From NCBI GenBank assembly GCA_963581185.1, contig CAUZOB010000023.1, forward strand, positions 1 to 34,796: a stretch of DNA of 34,796 nt, in the 5' to 3' direction. A model generated the notes under the pieces. It was not told where the DNA came from, made no database searches, and saw only the letters and a list, made by a program, of their open reading frames with translations. Positions 7,562-16,437 of the stretch are shown piece after piece (position 1 is the stretch's first letter; each line of letters begins with the position of its first letter). This DNA comes from SAT2750 sp963581185 (lineage in GTDB: Bacteria; Planctomycetota; Planctomycetia; Pirellulales; Pirellulaceae). Made by a program: the position numbers and the translations under genes.

Positions 7562-9940
7562 TTACTCGCTGTGGACAATTTGCGTGTGAACCGCAGCAGC
7601 CAGGATGCCCTCCAGCGACAGTGGCAGGCTGTGATAATTTCCCTGGACCCAGTCGTTGAACTGGTCAGCGTAATGCGGGCTGCCCGGATGCCCAGATTGA
7701 CTCTGCCCGTCCATTGCCAACATCTCTGGCGGCGAGCTGCCCATGTCGTGAAGCAGTCGATAGCCGCCGCCCGACATCGCTTCAAAATTCGGACCCTCAC
7801 CTGTATTGCCGACTGTCACCATGTCCCCGTTGACCGCCACCGCTGGCTGATCCAGCAGCGACCCCAGCTCACCTCGCGTTGAAAGTACATGTCGCAAGGA
7901 CATCTTGTGCAGCGAACCCCATTGCCACTTATCAGTATCCTCACCCAGCAGCTCGGTCGCTTCGACAATGGCTGCCAGCATCGTTTCCCGAACCGCGTCT
8001 GCATGGTTGCCATTGGCAAACCAGCCGAGTTGGTCCTGCTGCAGAAGTCGTCCCGCCAGGCCGAGGCAACTGCGTGAAAGCAATAACTGCTGGCTGGCAG
8101 GAAATCGCTCGCTGGCAATCCGCCGGCACCAGCAGCGGAAGAAGATATTGAAGATCGCGGCTGCAGCACTGTCGGCAGTGCTGCGGCAGTCCCACGCTTC
8201 AAGCGTATCGATCACCCAATCGAATTCGGGCCCCTCGTGGTTTTTCAGCTGCTCAACCAGCAGCGGTACAGTTGCCACAGCCCGTCCGGACAACACGTCG
8301 TACTGCATCTGCTTGCAGTCTTCGAGCGACAGCTGAGGCTGTTGTTCAATCATCTGGCGGATGCGGACGGCCCGGTGGCCGCTAATCCAGCAGCCAGCCA
8401 TAGGGAAGGGATAATCGGGCGGCGCCACACGGTTGTTGGCTGAAGCAATCCAGCCCTGTTCCGGGTTCTGCAGTCGCGGCATGCCTTCAAATGGAATGTA
8501 ACCCTGCCATTGATGCTGCGGATCCCAGCCAGGTCGATAGCCCCGGCAGGCAATCGTCCTCAAGGGGACACGGCCGGTGGCGAGAAAGCCAACCTGGCCC
8601 TCGGTGTCGCCGACCATCACACTGAAAGTGGGAACGTGCCAGGGGCGGGCAGCTTCCTGGAAGGTTGCCACGTCTGTGGCACGGCCCATATCGAGCAGCG
8701 CCTGCAGCCAGCCACCCTGGTAGGCTCCCACCCACTTGATCGAGACGGGGCCGGTATCACGAGCCTCGGGAGGGAGAATGTCCTGGACCAGCGGGCCATT
8801 GTGCGTGGTCACGACAGCCAGTTCCTCGTCCGCTTCACCCGCCACAGCAATCGACTCTATCCGAGTGCTGGCTGGAATCGACTGATCGCCAAGCATATAA
8901 CTGCCCGGCTGGTCGGGGTCCGGACGTTCCTGGTAGAGATCTCGCTGCGAACAGATATTGTTCGTGATGGCCCAGCCAACCTGCTCGTTGCGTCCGAACA
9001 TCACGACCGGCATTCCGACGTAGGCCATCCCGGCGACGTTGAACGAACCGCCCGCAAGGTGCACTTCGTACCAACAGGACACTGCTTCGAAAGCGATGTG
9101 TGGATCGCTGGCGACAAGTGCGCTGCCAGTAGAAGTTCGATTGGCTGCGATCACCCAGTTGTTGCTGCCGATGCCTTCATCCGGCTGGCTCATGACGTGC
9201 CCCACTGCCTCGGGGTCGCCATCGCCCGGCGGATAGCTACCGGCTGGCATGATGCTCTCACTATCCTCTTCACCCTCAAGCAGCTGTTCGTAAAGCGGGC
9301 CTTCACCGAGTGTGCGATAGGCAAGTTCGGGGATCACAATCACCGGGAACCGGCCGGTCAGGTACCAGCGGAACTCGGATTCAATCGCCAGGCAGTCTTC
9401 TGGTCTCCAGAGTTCGGGCTGGTAGCCTAGCAGGTCGAATTCAATCGGCAGATTCTGCAGCGAGCTGCTGATGACAGCATTCACGCCGCGGCAGTAAGCG
9501 TCGACGAGTTGCTGGGTCTGCTCGTCAAGCCGCTGCCACTCGTGCTGGGCAATGTGATTGAGCCCGATGGTGCGAACGGTTCGGTCCGATTCCAGGCCAG
9601 CCGGGCCGAGGATCTCGGAGAGTCGCCCGAGCGCCTTGCGGCGCAGGTAATCCAGCTGAAAGAGGCGATCCTGGGCCATTGCCAGGCCGAAGCCATAAAA
9701 GATCGCTTCGTCAGTGTCGCCGACCAGGTGGGGAATACCGAGGCGGTCGCGGTGGATGGTCACGTCGGCTGCATCGGCCAGCAGCAGGGTCGAGTCCAGA
9801 TCGGGAACCCGCCGGGCCAGTTCTGCAGCCCACCAGAGGTCGAATTGTTCTCGAGTCAGCTGGTGATCCTGCAGCAGCTGGTCGATAGACGTGCCGCTGC
9901 CGAGTTGCAGGAGTATTTCCGAGGATGGTAGGTCGATCAT
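7562..9940 (-). CDS. Penicillin-acylase-family Ntn hydrolase
   Basis: 792 residues, the usual size for precursors that cut themselves into alpha and beta chains and hydrolyse amide bonds of acylated amines, peptides or homoserine lactones. Seen: VTIHRDRLGIPHL (60-72) and YGFGLAMAQDRLFQLDYLRR (82-101), both typical of the alpha chain; a linker; then EGIGSNNWVIA with Gly258-Ser259, the expected self-cleavage site, making Ser259 the N-terminal nucleophile. WIASANNRV later supplies the usual oxyanion-hole Asn. The beta chain would have 534 residues. Odd: most relatives are periplasmic, but this N-terminus is a roughly 55-residue hydrophilic extension with no signal peptide, so it may be cytoplasmic. 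It lies 30 bases after the DUF1549 gene on the same strand. The ribosome binding site is weak. The substrate is unknown. Confidence 0.92.
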   Translation of the reverse strand: MIDLPSSEILLQLGSGTSIDQLLQDHQLTREQFDLWWAAELARRVPDLDSTLLLADAADVTIHRDRLGIPHLVGDTDEAIFYGFGLAMAQDRLFQLDYLRRKALGRLSEILGPAGLESDRTVRTIGLNHIAQHEWQRLDEQTQQLVDAYCRGVNAVISSSLQNLPIEFDLLGYQPELWRPEDCLAIESEFRWYLTGRFPVIVIPELAYRTLGEGPLYEQLLEGEEDSESIMPAGSYPPGDGDPEAVGHVMSQPDEGIGSNNWVIAANRTSTGSALVASDPHIAFEAVSCWYEVHLAGGSFNVAGMAYVGMPVVMFGRNEQVGWAITNNICSQRDLYQERPDPDQPGSYMLGDQSIPASTRIESIAVAGEADEELAVVTTHNGPLVQDILPPEARDTGPVSIKWVGAYQGGWLQALLDMGRATDVATFQEAARPWHVPTFSVMVGDTEGQVGFLATGRVPLRTIACRGYRPGWDPQHQWQGYIPFEGMPRLQNPEQGWIASANNRVAPPDYPFPMAGCWISGHRAVRIRQMIEQQPQLSLEDCKQMQYDVLSGRAVATVPLLVEQLKNHEGPEFDWVIDTLEAWDCRSTADSAAAAIFNIFFRCWCRRIASERFPASQQLLLSRSCLGLAGRLLQQDQLGWFANGNHADAVRETMLAAIVEATELLGEDTDKWQWGSLHKMSLRHVLSTRGELGSLLDQPAVAVNGDMVTVGNTGEGPNFEAMSGGGYRLLHDMGSSPPEMLAMDGQSQSGHPGSPHYADQFNDWVQGNYHSLPLSLEGILAAAVHTQIVHSE

Positions 9941-9970
9941 GATGCACGCGGCGAGGGGCGTAAGGGAGGC

Positions 9971-12433
9971 TTAATGGCGGAGTAGGAATTCGTTGGCATT
10001 GAGCAGGGCATGCTGCAGATCGCGCATCGCCGCGGCGCGATCGCCGACGGCTTTGAAGTGCTTGTGGGCAATCCGGTATTCCTGCCGCGTCGGTCGACGA
10101 CTGAGCGTCGCCAGGTAGACATTCTCAATCACCTCGCTATCAGCAAGACCCTGCGTCAGCCACTGACCGAGCCTGGAATCCGGAGCGTCGATCTTGTCGA
10201 GAATGCTGGGGTTGTTAAGCAGGTGAATGACCTGGTTGAGTGTGGGGTCTGTGTCCCTGGCACAGTCACAAGCGACGTCGCGTATCGGCCTGGTAAAGGC
10301 CTTGAGGAACTTGTGGTTGACATTGCCCTCGGCCAATCCGACTGCGGTTGTTCCCAGCGGGTAGCCCTCAAACACTTCCGGAATCCCTGTCGCTGTGCTG
10401 ATCGCATCGAGGATCTGTTCGGCAGTCAACAATCGTACGATGGGAGCAACGAAATAACGCGAGGCATCCGCAGCCCGTTCTCCCTGGACAACCGTGTCGC
10501 GGGAACTCAGCTGGTAGGTGCTGGAATTGAGGATCATCTCGACCACCGGCCGCACACGGTAACCCTCTTCGATAAATCTGCTGGCCAGCAGGTCCAGCAA
10601 CTCGGGGTTGGAAGGGGGATTGGAGCGGCGGAAGTCATCGATCGGTTCCACGATTCCCTGCCCCATCAGGTGGTACCAGATGCGGTTAACAGTGGAGCGA
10701 GCGAAGAACTGGTTTTCATCGGTTGTCAGCCAGTTGGCCAGGCCGCTGCGGCGATCTGGCGACTGGGAGTCCGTTGCGGTGACAACTCCGAAAGCGGCCG
10801 GCGTGAGTGGCTCTTCCGTGCCCGGCATGGTGACGTCACCGTCCTGCGCCAGAAAGACAACTTCATCATCCAGCCCAAAACGGATGCCCTTGAGCCTGAC
10901 CCGTGAAAAGTGAGCGGACAGCTCATAGTAGTTGCGTTGGCTGATCGACTCGTAAGGATGATTGTGGCACTTGGCGCATTGAATCCGCACTCCCAGAAAG
11001 AGCTGGGAAAATGATTCGGCGGCGTCGGTCGGTGTGCGGGCGATACGGTAAAAGTTGGCTTCCGGATAGTGGATCGTATTGCCTCGACTGGTCAGGATTC
11101 GTGCGGCGACCTGGTCCAGCGGCTGGTCATCGGCAAAAATCCTGATCAGGAAACGGTGGAAGCTGTGCACGCCTCGCAGTGAGACCGCCTCGCGGTTGGC
11201 TCGCATCACATCAGCCCACTTCAATGCCCAGAAGCGGGCGTATTCCTCGCGTTCAAGCAGTTCAGATATCAGCCGCGTTCGCTTGTCCGGGTCGTCTGAA
11301 TCCAGAAACGCACGGGCTTCGGCCGGCGTGGGGATTGCACCAATTGCATCGAGATAGACTCGCCGCAGGAAGATCTCGTCCGTTGCCAGGCCGGCGGGCT
11401 TTAGTTGAAGCTGAGCTTGCCTGGCGAAAACCAGTTCGTCGATCGGATTGTGTGCGCGGGGAGATGCGAATTTGAAGTCCTCGTCGCGATTAATGTAGGT
11501 CAATCGTACGGTCTCGATGCGGTCCAGGAAGCGGACCAGCACAGCTGCCTCGGCCGTGTTACTGAAGCTCACCTGCCCATCGTCGCTTACCGTGGCAGCA
11601 GCATTGTCGGCCATTTCAAAGACTGCCAGGCCGGTCACATCTTCCACCGATCCGTCGGAAAAGTGGGCGCGGGCCAGTAACTGCTGTTGAGGCGCGGAAC
11701 GATGAAGTTCCGCTACCGAGGGGATCAGTTCGAGTTGCTCGAGTGTGCGAACATGACTGCTGGCAGGATGTCCGGCACCAATCCAGCGATGCAGTACCTG
11801 GTAATCCTCGTCCTTATGAGTGAATCGCTTGCCACCCTGGTGGGCGATGCGAGAGGTCCCCTTGAGCAGGATCAGGCTGTTTTCAGGATCCAGCGGATTC
11901 AGGCGTCGGCCCATTTCTTCGCGGGCCAGTGACTTGAAATCGAGTGGCGGCTGAAAACCCCGCAAGCTCAGGAGGAAGCCACCCTTTCCTTGTGGAGACC
12001 CGTGACAGGCACCCTGGCTGCAGCCCGCTCGGCTGAGTGCCGCCACAATATGTGTGTCAAAGTCAGGAACGACTGGAAATGCCGTCTCCAAGATGCTGAT
12101 ATCAACTGTCGCTTCGAGCTCATTCGCCTGGGCCGTGACCGTGGCTGTGCCAGCCGCCTGCGCCTGGACGATGCCAGCAGCGTTAACCGTGATGAGTTCA
12201 GCGTGGCTTGTCTGGTAGCTGGCTGCAGCAGTCCAGTCGGCGCTGCTGCCGTCCTTGTAGAAAGCAGTCAGCAGTAGCCGGTGGCTCTGTCCGCGCTGCA
12301 GTTGGAGTGCCAGCGGTGCCAGTTCCAGTCGAACCGGCTGGGTGCTTTCGCGATCCGCGCCACAGAGTTGTGGCGCCAGCAGCAGGGCCACGCTCAACAG
12401 CAGCAGGTGGTTGATCGAGTTACGGTGAAACAT
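9971..12433 (-). CDS. DUF1549/DUF1553 planctomycete cytochrome-like protein with Ig-like domains
   Basis: 820 residues. Signal peptide at 1-25. Residues about 33-115 form a bacterial Ig-like (Big_2) domain (AGIVQAQAAGTATVTAQANE), and a second similar one lies near 235-315. Between them is AGCSQGACHGSPQGKGGF with a CX4CH heme-like motif (138-144). DUF1549 (PSCyt2) spans about 326-530: FLRRVYLDAIGAIPTPAEAR, FWALKWADVMRANRE, and a canonical CAKCH at 486-490 followed by NHPYE. DUF1553 (PSD1) follows, about 545-790, with NRIWYHLMGQGIVEPIDDFR and ILNSSTYQLSS. These families are abundant in Planctomycetes and their biochemical role is not established; export and heme binding are the reasonable inferences. 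It lies six bases after the PPC protein stop, so the two are surely co-expressed, with a DUF1501 gene divergent from them, the common arrangement. Confidence 0.93.
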   Translation of the reverse strand: MFHRNSINHLLLLSVALLLAPQLCGADRESTQPVRLELAPLALQLQRGQSHRLLLTAFYKDGSSADWTAAASYQTSHAELITVNAAGIVQAQAAGTATVTAQANELEATVDISILETAFPVVPDFDTHIVAALSRAGCSQGACHGSPQGKGGFLLSLRGFQPPLDFKSLAREEMGRRLNPLDPENSLILLKGTSRIAHQGGKRFTHKDEDYQVLHRWIGAGHPASSHVRTLEQLELIPSVAELHRSAPQQQLLARAHFSDGSVEDVTGLAVFEMADNAAATVSDDGQVSFSNTAEAAVLVRFLDRIETVRLTYINRDEDFKFASPRAHNPIDELVFARQAQLQLKPAGLATDEIFLRRVYLDAIGAIPTPAEARAFLDSDDPDKRTRLISELLEREEYARFWALKWADVMRANREAVSLRGVHSFHRFLIRIFADDQPLDQVAARILTSRGNTIHYPEANFYRIARTPTDAAESFSQLFLGVRIQCAKCHNHPYESISQRNYYELSAHFSRVRLKGIRFGLDDEVVFLAQDGDVTMPGTEEPLTPAAFGVVTATDSQSPDRRSGLANWLTTDENQFFARSTVNRIWYHLMGQGIVEPIDDFRRSNPPSNPELLDLLASRFIEEGYRVRPVVEMILNSSTYQLSSRDTVVQGERAADASRYFVAPIVRLLTAEQILDAISTATGIPEVFEGYPLGTTAVGLAEGNVNHKFLKAFTRPIRDVACDCARDTDPTLNQVIHLLNNPSILDKIDAPDSRLGQWLTQGLADSEVIENVYLATLSRRPTRQEYRIAHKHFKAVGDRAAAMRDLQHALLNANEFLLRH

Positions 12434-12439
12434 GGTTGA

Positions 12440-14797
12440 CTACTGTGCCTCTTTGTCCGCAGCGGGCGGCTTGATTTCGATCACCAGCTTGCCGGCAGCC
12501 TGCTCGTTAAACTTGGCCACGCGAGCCGAGCCAGTCATGGTTAAAGAGTAGCTGCCAGGCTTGATATCGGCGGCTACCGGGATCTTGATCTCGACACTTG
12601 ATTGACCTTCCGGGATCACGATCGACATCGGCATCGGCAGCTGTTCGTGCTGCTGGGGAGCGATCCGGACTTCACCGCCGAAGGGAGCCAGTCGGTGTGC
12701 ATCGACACGCACGGTGAGCACTTCTCCTGGGACTGCCTCGTATTTATCCTCGGCGCCTGCCGGTCGAAAGGCTTCCTGGATGGTCAATTGCAAGGTCCGT
12801 GTCAGGTGGACAACTCGATCGGGTAATTGAGCCGTGGCCGTGACGGTGACTCGCTGCTGCAGGGTTGCAGTATTGACCTTGGAACGGAGTGTCGCGATTA
12901 ACCCAATCTGGCTGCCGGTCACCTCGGGAATCGTGGCGATCACACGGGGTTCTCGCAGGTTATCCCATTCCAGTTCGCCCCCACGTGCTTCAAACACGAT
13001 CGGCTGCTGGAGACCATCGTCGCTGGTCACATTGAGCTGGAATTCAGTTGAAAGGTAACGCGGTAATGCTACTTCGGGCGTGGCAATCTCGAAATTGTAC
13101 GGTGATGGTGGCGTCACCAGCACGGCGATCCGGTTCGTCAGGGATTGTGGCAGCCGTCGCTGATCCTCACGCAATTCAAATGGCTCGCCGTGCGGGCCAC
13201 GACCGGTGGGAACCTTATCCACGAGCGGATGGGTTGTCGCCACCGCGGTCAGGGTCAGCTCCGGGCTGGCCTGGGCGCTGGCAGTCACCTGGATGGTGTA
13301 GAGTCCGGCCGGTACCGACGATCTGACATGCAGGCGGCTGACTGTTGTGTTCTTGTCAGCGGGAAGATTACCCAGTTCAAGAGTCATGCCCTCAGGAGCC
13401 CCGAGCAGTGCCAGTTCGACCGGACCGCTGAACCGTTGTCGCTTGACCGAGATGGGCAAGGGCTGCCAGTTGTCCTGGGGGACCGCCATCCGCCCGATTT
13501 CCGAGGTCAGCTGCAATTCTGCCTGCAGTTCACGGATCTCGATACGGTAGACATAGGCCGGGCCGCCGTGCTGCACCACATCGCGGACGACAAGGTAGTA
13601 CGGCCCATCCTCAGGGGCACTGAACTCGAAGCGGGCGTCCTCAAATCCGACATCGTCAACCTGCTTGAGAAGCTTTTCGCTGGCGTCGTAAATAGCCAGC
13701 TCAACATCGGCCGGCGAGCCCATCTCGCGAGTGGCCGCTCGCAGGCTGATGGCTTGCCCCTTCTTGAGGTCCAGCTGGTACCAGTCCCAGTCGTTCGCGC
13801 TGCCAAGGTGGCCGTGCACGTTGGCAGGCACGGTTGTTGTTGTTGCCTGTGGCAGCTTGTCATTAGGCTCGCTTTCCATGCTGTTCGGCAGATTGGATAC
13901 GGTCAGCGGCAGCCAGGATGAAGCGTCATCGCCCGGCCGACGGAAATCGAAGAAGAAAGTTCCCACTGCAGTTTTCGGAAGCTGCACGGCGGTCGGACTG
14001 TCCGGGAGTTGCGGGAACGAGAGTGTGACGTTGTTGCCGGCGGGCAGCGTGGATGGAATCGCCACACGTGCGATCGGGAAACGTCCGATACGCAGCATGT
14101 AGCCCCAGTGGTCAGAACCCTGGTAACGGGCATCATGCAGGCGGATGGTATAACGACCTGCCTTTTTGAACCTGAACTGGAAACGGGAATCAAAGAACAG
14201 GCCGACGTCGTTGTCACGATCCATCACGTAGCGACCGCTGTCGTCGAGAATGGTCAGGACCGGGTCGAAGCCCTTGCCGAGTCGGCTTGCCACGACTTCG
14301 AATGAGAGCAACTGGCCCTTGTCGGCCTGGAAAGAAAAGTGATCGATATCTGACATCCGGCAGACACCGACGATCGACCTGGGCAATTCGATCGGTTGGG
14401 CATCGGCCAGCCTGTTGTTACTGGCGTCCTCCAGTTCCAGCTCACGCTCGTTGGTCGTCGGCAGATCGTCGATAGCAAACAGGTGTACGTTGCTGAGGCC
14501 GTCTTTGGTGGCCAATCGCAGACCATAGATGCCGAGTGGCGCGTCGCTGCTGACCTCGATGTCGGCCAGCACATTTCCTTCCTTGTCCTTGATCAGCCGT
14601 GCTGCCTTGACAACTTTGGCTGGCAAACTAGTCCACAGGCTATGGGTGGTTTCCAGTTCGTTACCTACCAACTCGACCCGCGTTGTCGCGCCTCTTTCCA
14701 CCACCGGAGGAAAGACGCCTTCAATGAACGCTTGGCCGTAACATCTGCTGCAGCCGAGGGATAGAACGACGCAGGCGAGAAAAACGCGTAGTGGCAT
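12440..14797 (-). CDS. Secreted pre-peptidase C-terminal (PPC) domain protein
   Basis: 785 residues. The N-terminus is a signal peptide (MPLRVFLACVVLSLGCSRCYG, cleavage near 21). It is an all-beta multidomain protein. An IPT/TIG-like opening (IEGVFPPVVERGATTRVELVGNEL) is followed by two PPC-type beta-sandwich domains. The first runs about 130-240 (DIDHFSFQADKGQLLSFEV, FDPVLTILDDSGRYVMDRDND). The second runs about 315-430 (SEPNDKLPQATTTTVPANVH, NDWDWYQLDLKKGQAISLRA). More Ig-like sandwiches follow. No catalytic motif is visible. Such proteins usually sit beside DUF1549/DUF1553 and DUF1501 genes in planctomycetes, as here, and probably act as secreted binding or scaffold partners. The start lies in a 204-base divergent region shared with the DUF1501 gene. 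Function beyond extracytoplasmic adhesion or binding is unknown. Confidence 0.88.
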   Translation of the reverse strand: MPLRVFLACVVLSLGCSRCYGQAFIEGVFPPVVERGATTRVELVGNELETTHSLWTSLPAKVVKAARLIKDKEGNVLADIEVSSDAPLGIYGLRLATKDGLSNVHLFAIDDLPTTNERELELEDASNNRLADAQPIELPRSIVGVCRMSDIDHFSFQADKGQLLSFEVVASRLGKGFDPVLTILDDSGRYVMDRDNDVGLFFDSRFQFRFKKAGRYTIRLHDARYQGSDHWGYMLRIGRFPIARVAIPSTLPAGNNVTLSFPQLPDSPTAVQLPKTAVGTFFFDFRRPGDDASSWLPLTVSNLPNSMESEPNDKLPQATTTTVPANVHGHLGSANDWDWYQLDLKKGQAISLRAATREMGSPADVELAIYDASEKLLKQVDDVGFEDARFEFSAPEDGPYYLVVRDVVQHGGPAYVYRIEIRELQAELQLTSEIGRMAVPQDNWQPLPISVKRQRFSGPVELALLGAPEGMTLELGNLPADKNTTVSRLHVRSSVPAGLYTIQVTASAQASPELTLTAVATTHPLVDKVPTGRGPHGEPFELREDQRRLPQSLTNRIAVLVTPPSPYNFEIATPEVALPRYLSTEFQLNVTSDDGLQQPIVFEARGGELEWDNLREPRVIATIPEVTGSQIGLIATLRSKVNTATLQQRVTVTATAQLPDRVVHLTRTLQLTIQEAFRPAGAEDKYEAVPGEVLTVRVDAHRLAPFGGEVRIAPQQHEQLPMPMSIVIPEGQSSVEIKIPVAADIKPGSYSLTMTGSARVAKFNEQAAGKLVIEIKPPAADKEAQ

Positions 14798-14906
14798 GAG
14801 CGTGGTTTCCCAAAGAGCAGGTGGTATTCAGTCAAATCAGTCAAGCAGGAGAACCGATTAACAGCATAACACATCCATCGTTTCCGCCGCAGGAACAAAT
14901 TGCGAT

Positions 14907-14934
14907 TTGGGTCGCAAAGAGCGTATGATATAAT
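14907..14934 (+). promoter_or_regulatory. Possible sigma70-type promoter for the DUF1501 gene
   Basis: TATAAT at 14929-14934 is a perfect -10 box. TTGGGT at 14907-14912 is an imperfect -35 with a 16-base spacer. It lies about 68 bases before the DUF1501 start, in the divergent region with the PPC gene. An overlapping alternative is TTGCGA at 14900 with TATGAT at 14924. Position and -10 match are good; use in vivo is inferred. Confidence 0.45.
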
Positions 14935-15001
14935 CACGATTGACGGAAGCTAAGATGCTGCCCAGCGTGATCCGCCTGCCTGAATTAAAGGACTGCTCAC
15001 T

Positions 15002-16408
15002 ATGTTGCGTTTGATCGGACCTGCCGCTTTTCGAGGCGAATCCATTCCGAGACGTGAAATGCTCCGCCTCGGTGGGCTGGGAATGACCGGATTGTCGCTG
15101 CCCCTGCTGGCCGGGCAGGCTGCAGCAGCCGATCAGACCGAGGCCAGTAAACGCGGCAGCAGTTTCGGTAAGGCGAAGAATTGTATCGTCCTGTTTCAAT
15201 CAGGCGGTGCGGCGCACCTCGATACTTACGATCCCAAACCCGATGCTCCCGAAGATGTCCGCGGCGACTTCGGTACGACGCAAACGGTCTTGCCCGGAGT
15301 TCGGCTGAGTGAACACATGCCGTTGACGGCCAAGCTGCTCGACAAGTGCGCTCTCGTACGATCCATGACACATGATTCGGCCGGCCATGCCGACGGCGGC
15401 TACATCATGTACACCGGTTACAAGTACGACGGGACCGGTGCCCAGGCTAACTTTATGAGTCGCGAGGACCATCCGCATATTGGCGCTGCGCTGGCAAAAG
15501 TATCGCCTGGTGCCGGACCGATGGTGCCGTTTGTGATGGTGCCGCGTTGGCTGGATGCTGGTTCTGGCCGGCGAGCTGGCCAGTGGGGCGGGCGCATGGG
15601 AAGCAAATACGATCCGCTGCAGACACGCGGCAATCCCAATGACGATGATTTTCGACTCGAACACCTCCCCCTGATCGCCAATCGGGATAGCCATATCCTG
15701 CTCCGCCGTAAACGGTTGCTGGACCAGGTGAATGGCCAATTGGAATACCTCAATCGAACCGACGTGGCACGGACCCTGTCGGATACCCAGTTGAAGGCCC
15801 TCGATGTGATGGACTCGCCGCAGGTTCGACGGGCCGTCGACCTCTCGTCCGAAGACCCCAAGGTGCGGGACCGTTATGGTCGCAACCTGTTTGGCCAGTC
15901 CGTCTTGCTGGGTAAGCGACTGCTGGAAGCCGGCACGAGACTGGTGCAAGCAACCTGGTTGAGAAAACAGGGCAAGAAGGGCTATGCCTGGGACAGCCAC
16001 CGCGAGAATTTCGAAGCCCTCCGAGAGGACCTGATTCCGCCCTTTGACCAGGTGCTCTATGCGCTGATTAATGACCTGGAAGAGAGTGGCATGCTGGATG
16101 AGACACTGGTAGTGGTAGCCGGGGAATTCGGCCGTACACCCAAAGTCACACTCAAGACCCAGGGTCGTGAACACTGGCCAGGCTGCTTCTCCGTGCTGCT
16201 GTTTGGCGGCGGTATCCGTGGTGGGCAAGTCTACGGCAGCTCGGATCGAATCGGGGCCTATCCAGCGGACAAGCCGGTCTCGCCGGCTGACCTGACAGCC
16301 ACGATCTATCATTGCCTGGGGGTCGATCCCCACACCGAGATCCTGGATGTGAATGCTCGGCCGATGCGGATGTCGGAAGGCCAGCCCGTGTCGGCGCTGC
16401 TGTCATAA
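15002..16408 (+). CDS. DUF1501 protein with Tat signal
   Basis: 468 residues. A twin-arginine signal is visible (PRREMLRLGGLGMTGLSLPLL, Arg17-Arg18, cleavage after AQAAAA near 43), so it is exported folded. The body is DUF1501, related to the alkaline-phosphatase/sulfatase fold: KNCIVLFQSGGAAHLDTYDPKP at the start, then SEHMPLTAKLLDKCALVRSM, HADGGYIMYTG, DSHRENFEALREDL, VVVAGEFGRTPKV, REHWPGCFSVLLFGGG and a C-terminal DLTATIYHCLGVDP. The Asp, His and Glu residues in these motifs are the likely metal site, as in the family; the substrate is not established. AAAGGA at 14987-14992, nine bases before the ATG, supports this start. Divergent from the PPC and DUF1549/DUF1553 genes, its usual neighbours, it probably works with them in the periplasm. 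Confidence 0.94.
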   Translation: MLRLIGPAAFRGESIPRREMLRLGGLGMTGLSLPLLAGQAAAADQTEASKRGSSFGKAKNCIVLFQSGGAAHLDTYDPKPDAPEDVRGDFGTTQTVLPGVRLSEHMPLTAKLLDKCALVRSMTHDSAGHADGGYIMYTGYKYDGTGAQANFMSREDHPHIGAALAKVSPGAGPMVPFVMVPRWLDAGSGRRAGQWGGRMGSKYDPLQTRGNPNDDDFRLEHLPLIANRDSHILLRRKRLLDQVNGQLEYLNRTDVARTLSDTQLKALDVMDSPQVRRAVDLSSEDPKVRDRYGRNLFGQSVLLGKRLLEAGTRLVQATWLRKQGKKGYAWDSHRENFEALREDLIPPFDQVLYALINDLEESGMLDETLVVVAGEFGRTPKVTLKTQGREHWPGCFSVLLFGGGIRGGQVYGSSDRIGAYPADKPVSPADLTATIYHCLGVDPHTEILDVNARPMRMSEGQPVSALLS

Positions 16409-16437
16409 TTCGCAGCGCTGCGGCCAGACCAGGCGTA

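Noticed and set aside
8510..9430. 306-codon plus-strand open frame.
   Set aside because: Antisense shadow of the acylase gene; no domain pattern.
10010..10906. 298-codon plus-strand open frame.
   Set aside because: Antisense shadow of the DUF1549/DUF1553 gene; no domain pattern.
15200..16333. 377-codon open frame on the minus strand.
   Set aside because: It lies wholly opposite the DUF1501 gene, which has clear family motifs; its translation shows no recognisable domain. Long antisense frames arise from the codon use here.
16411..16422. Perfect 12-base palindrome CGCAGCGCTGCG between convergent genes.
   Set aside because: No loop and no T-run, so it is not a credible intrinsic terminator; it may be chance in GC-rich DNA.
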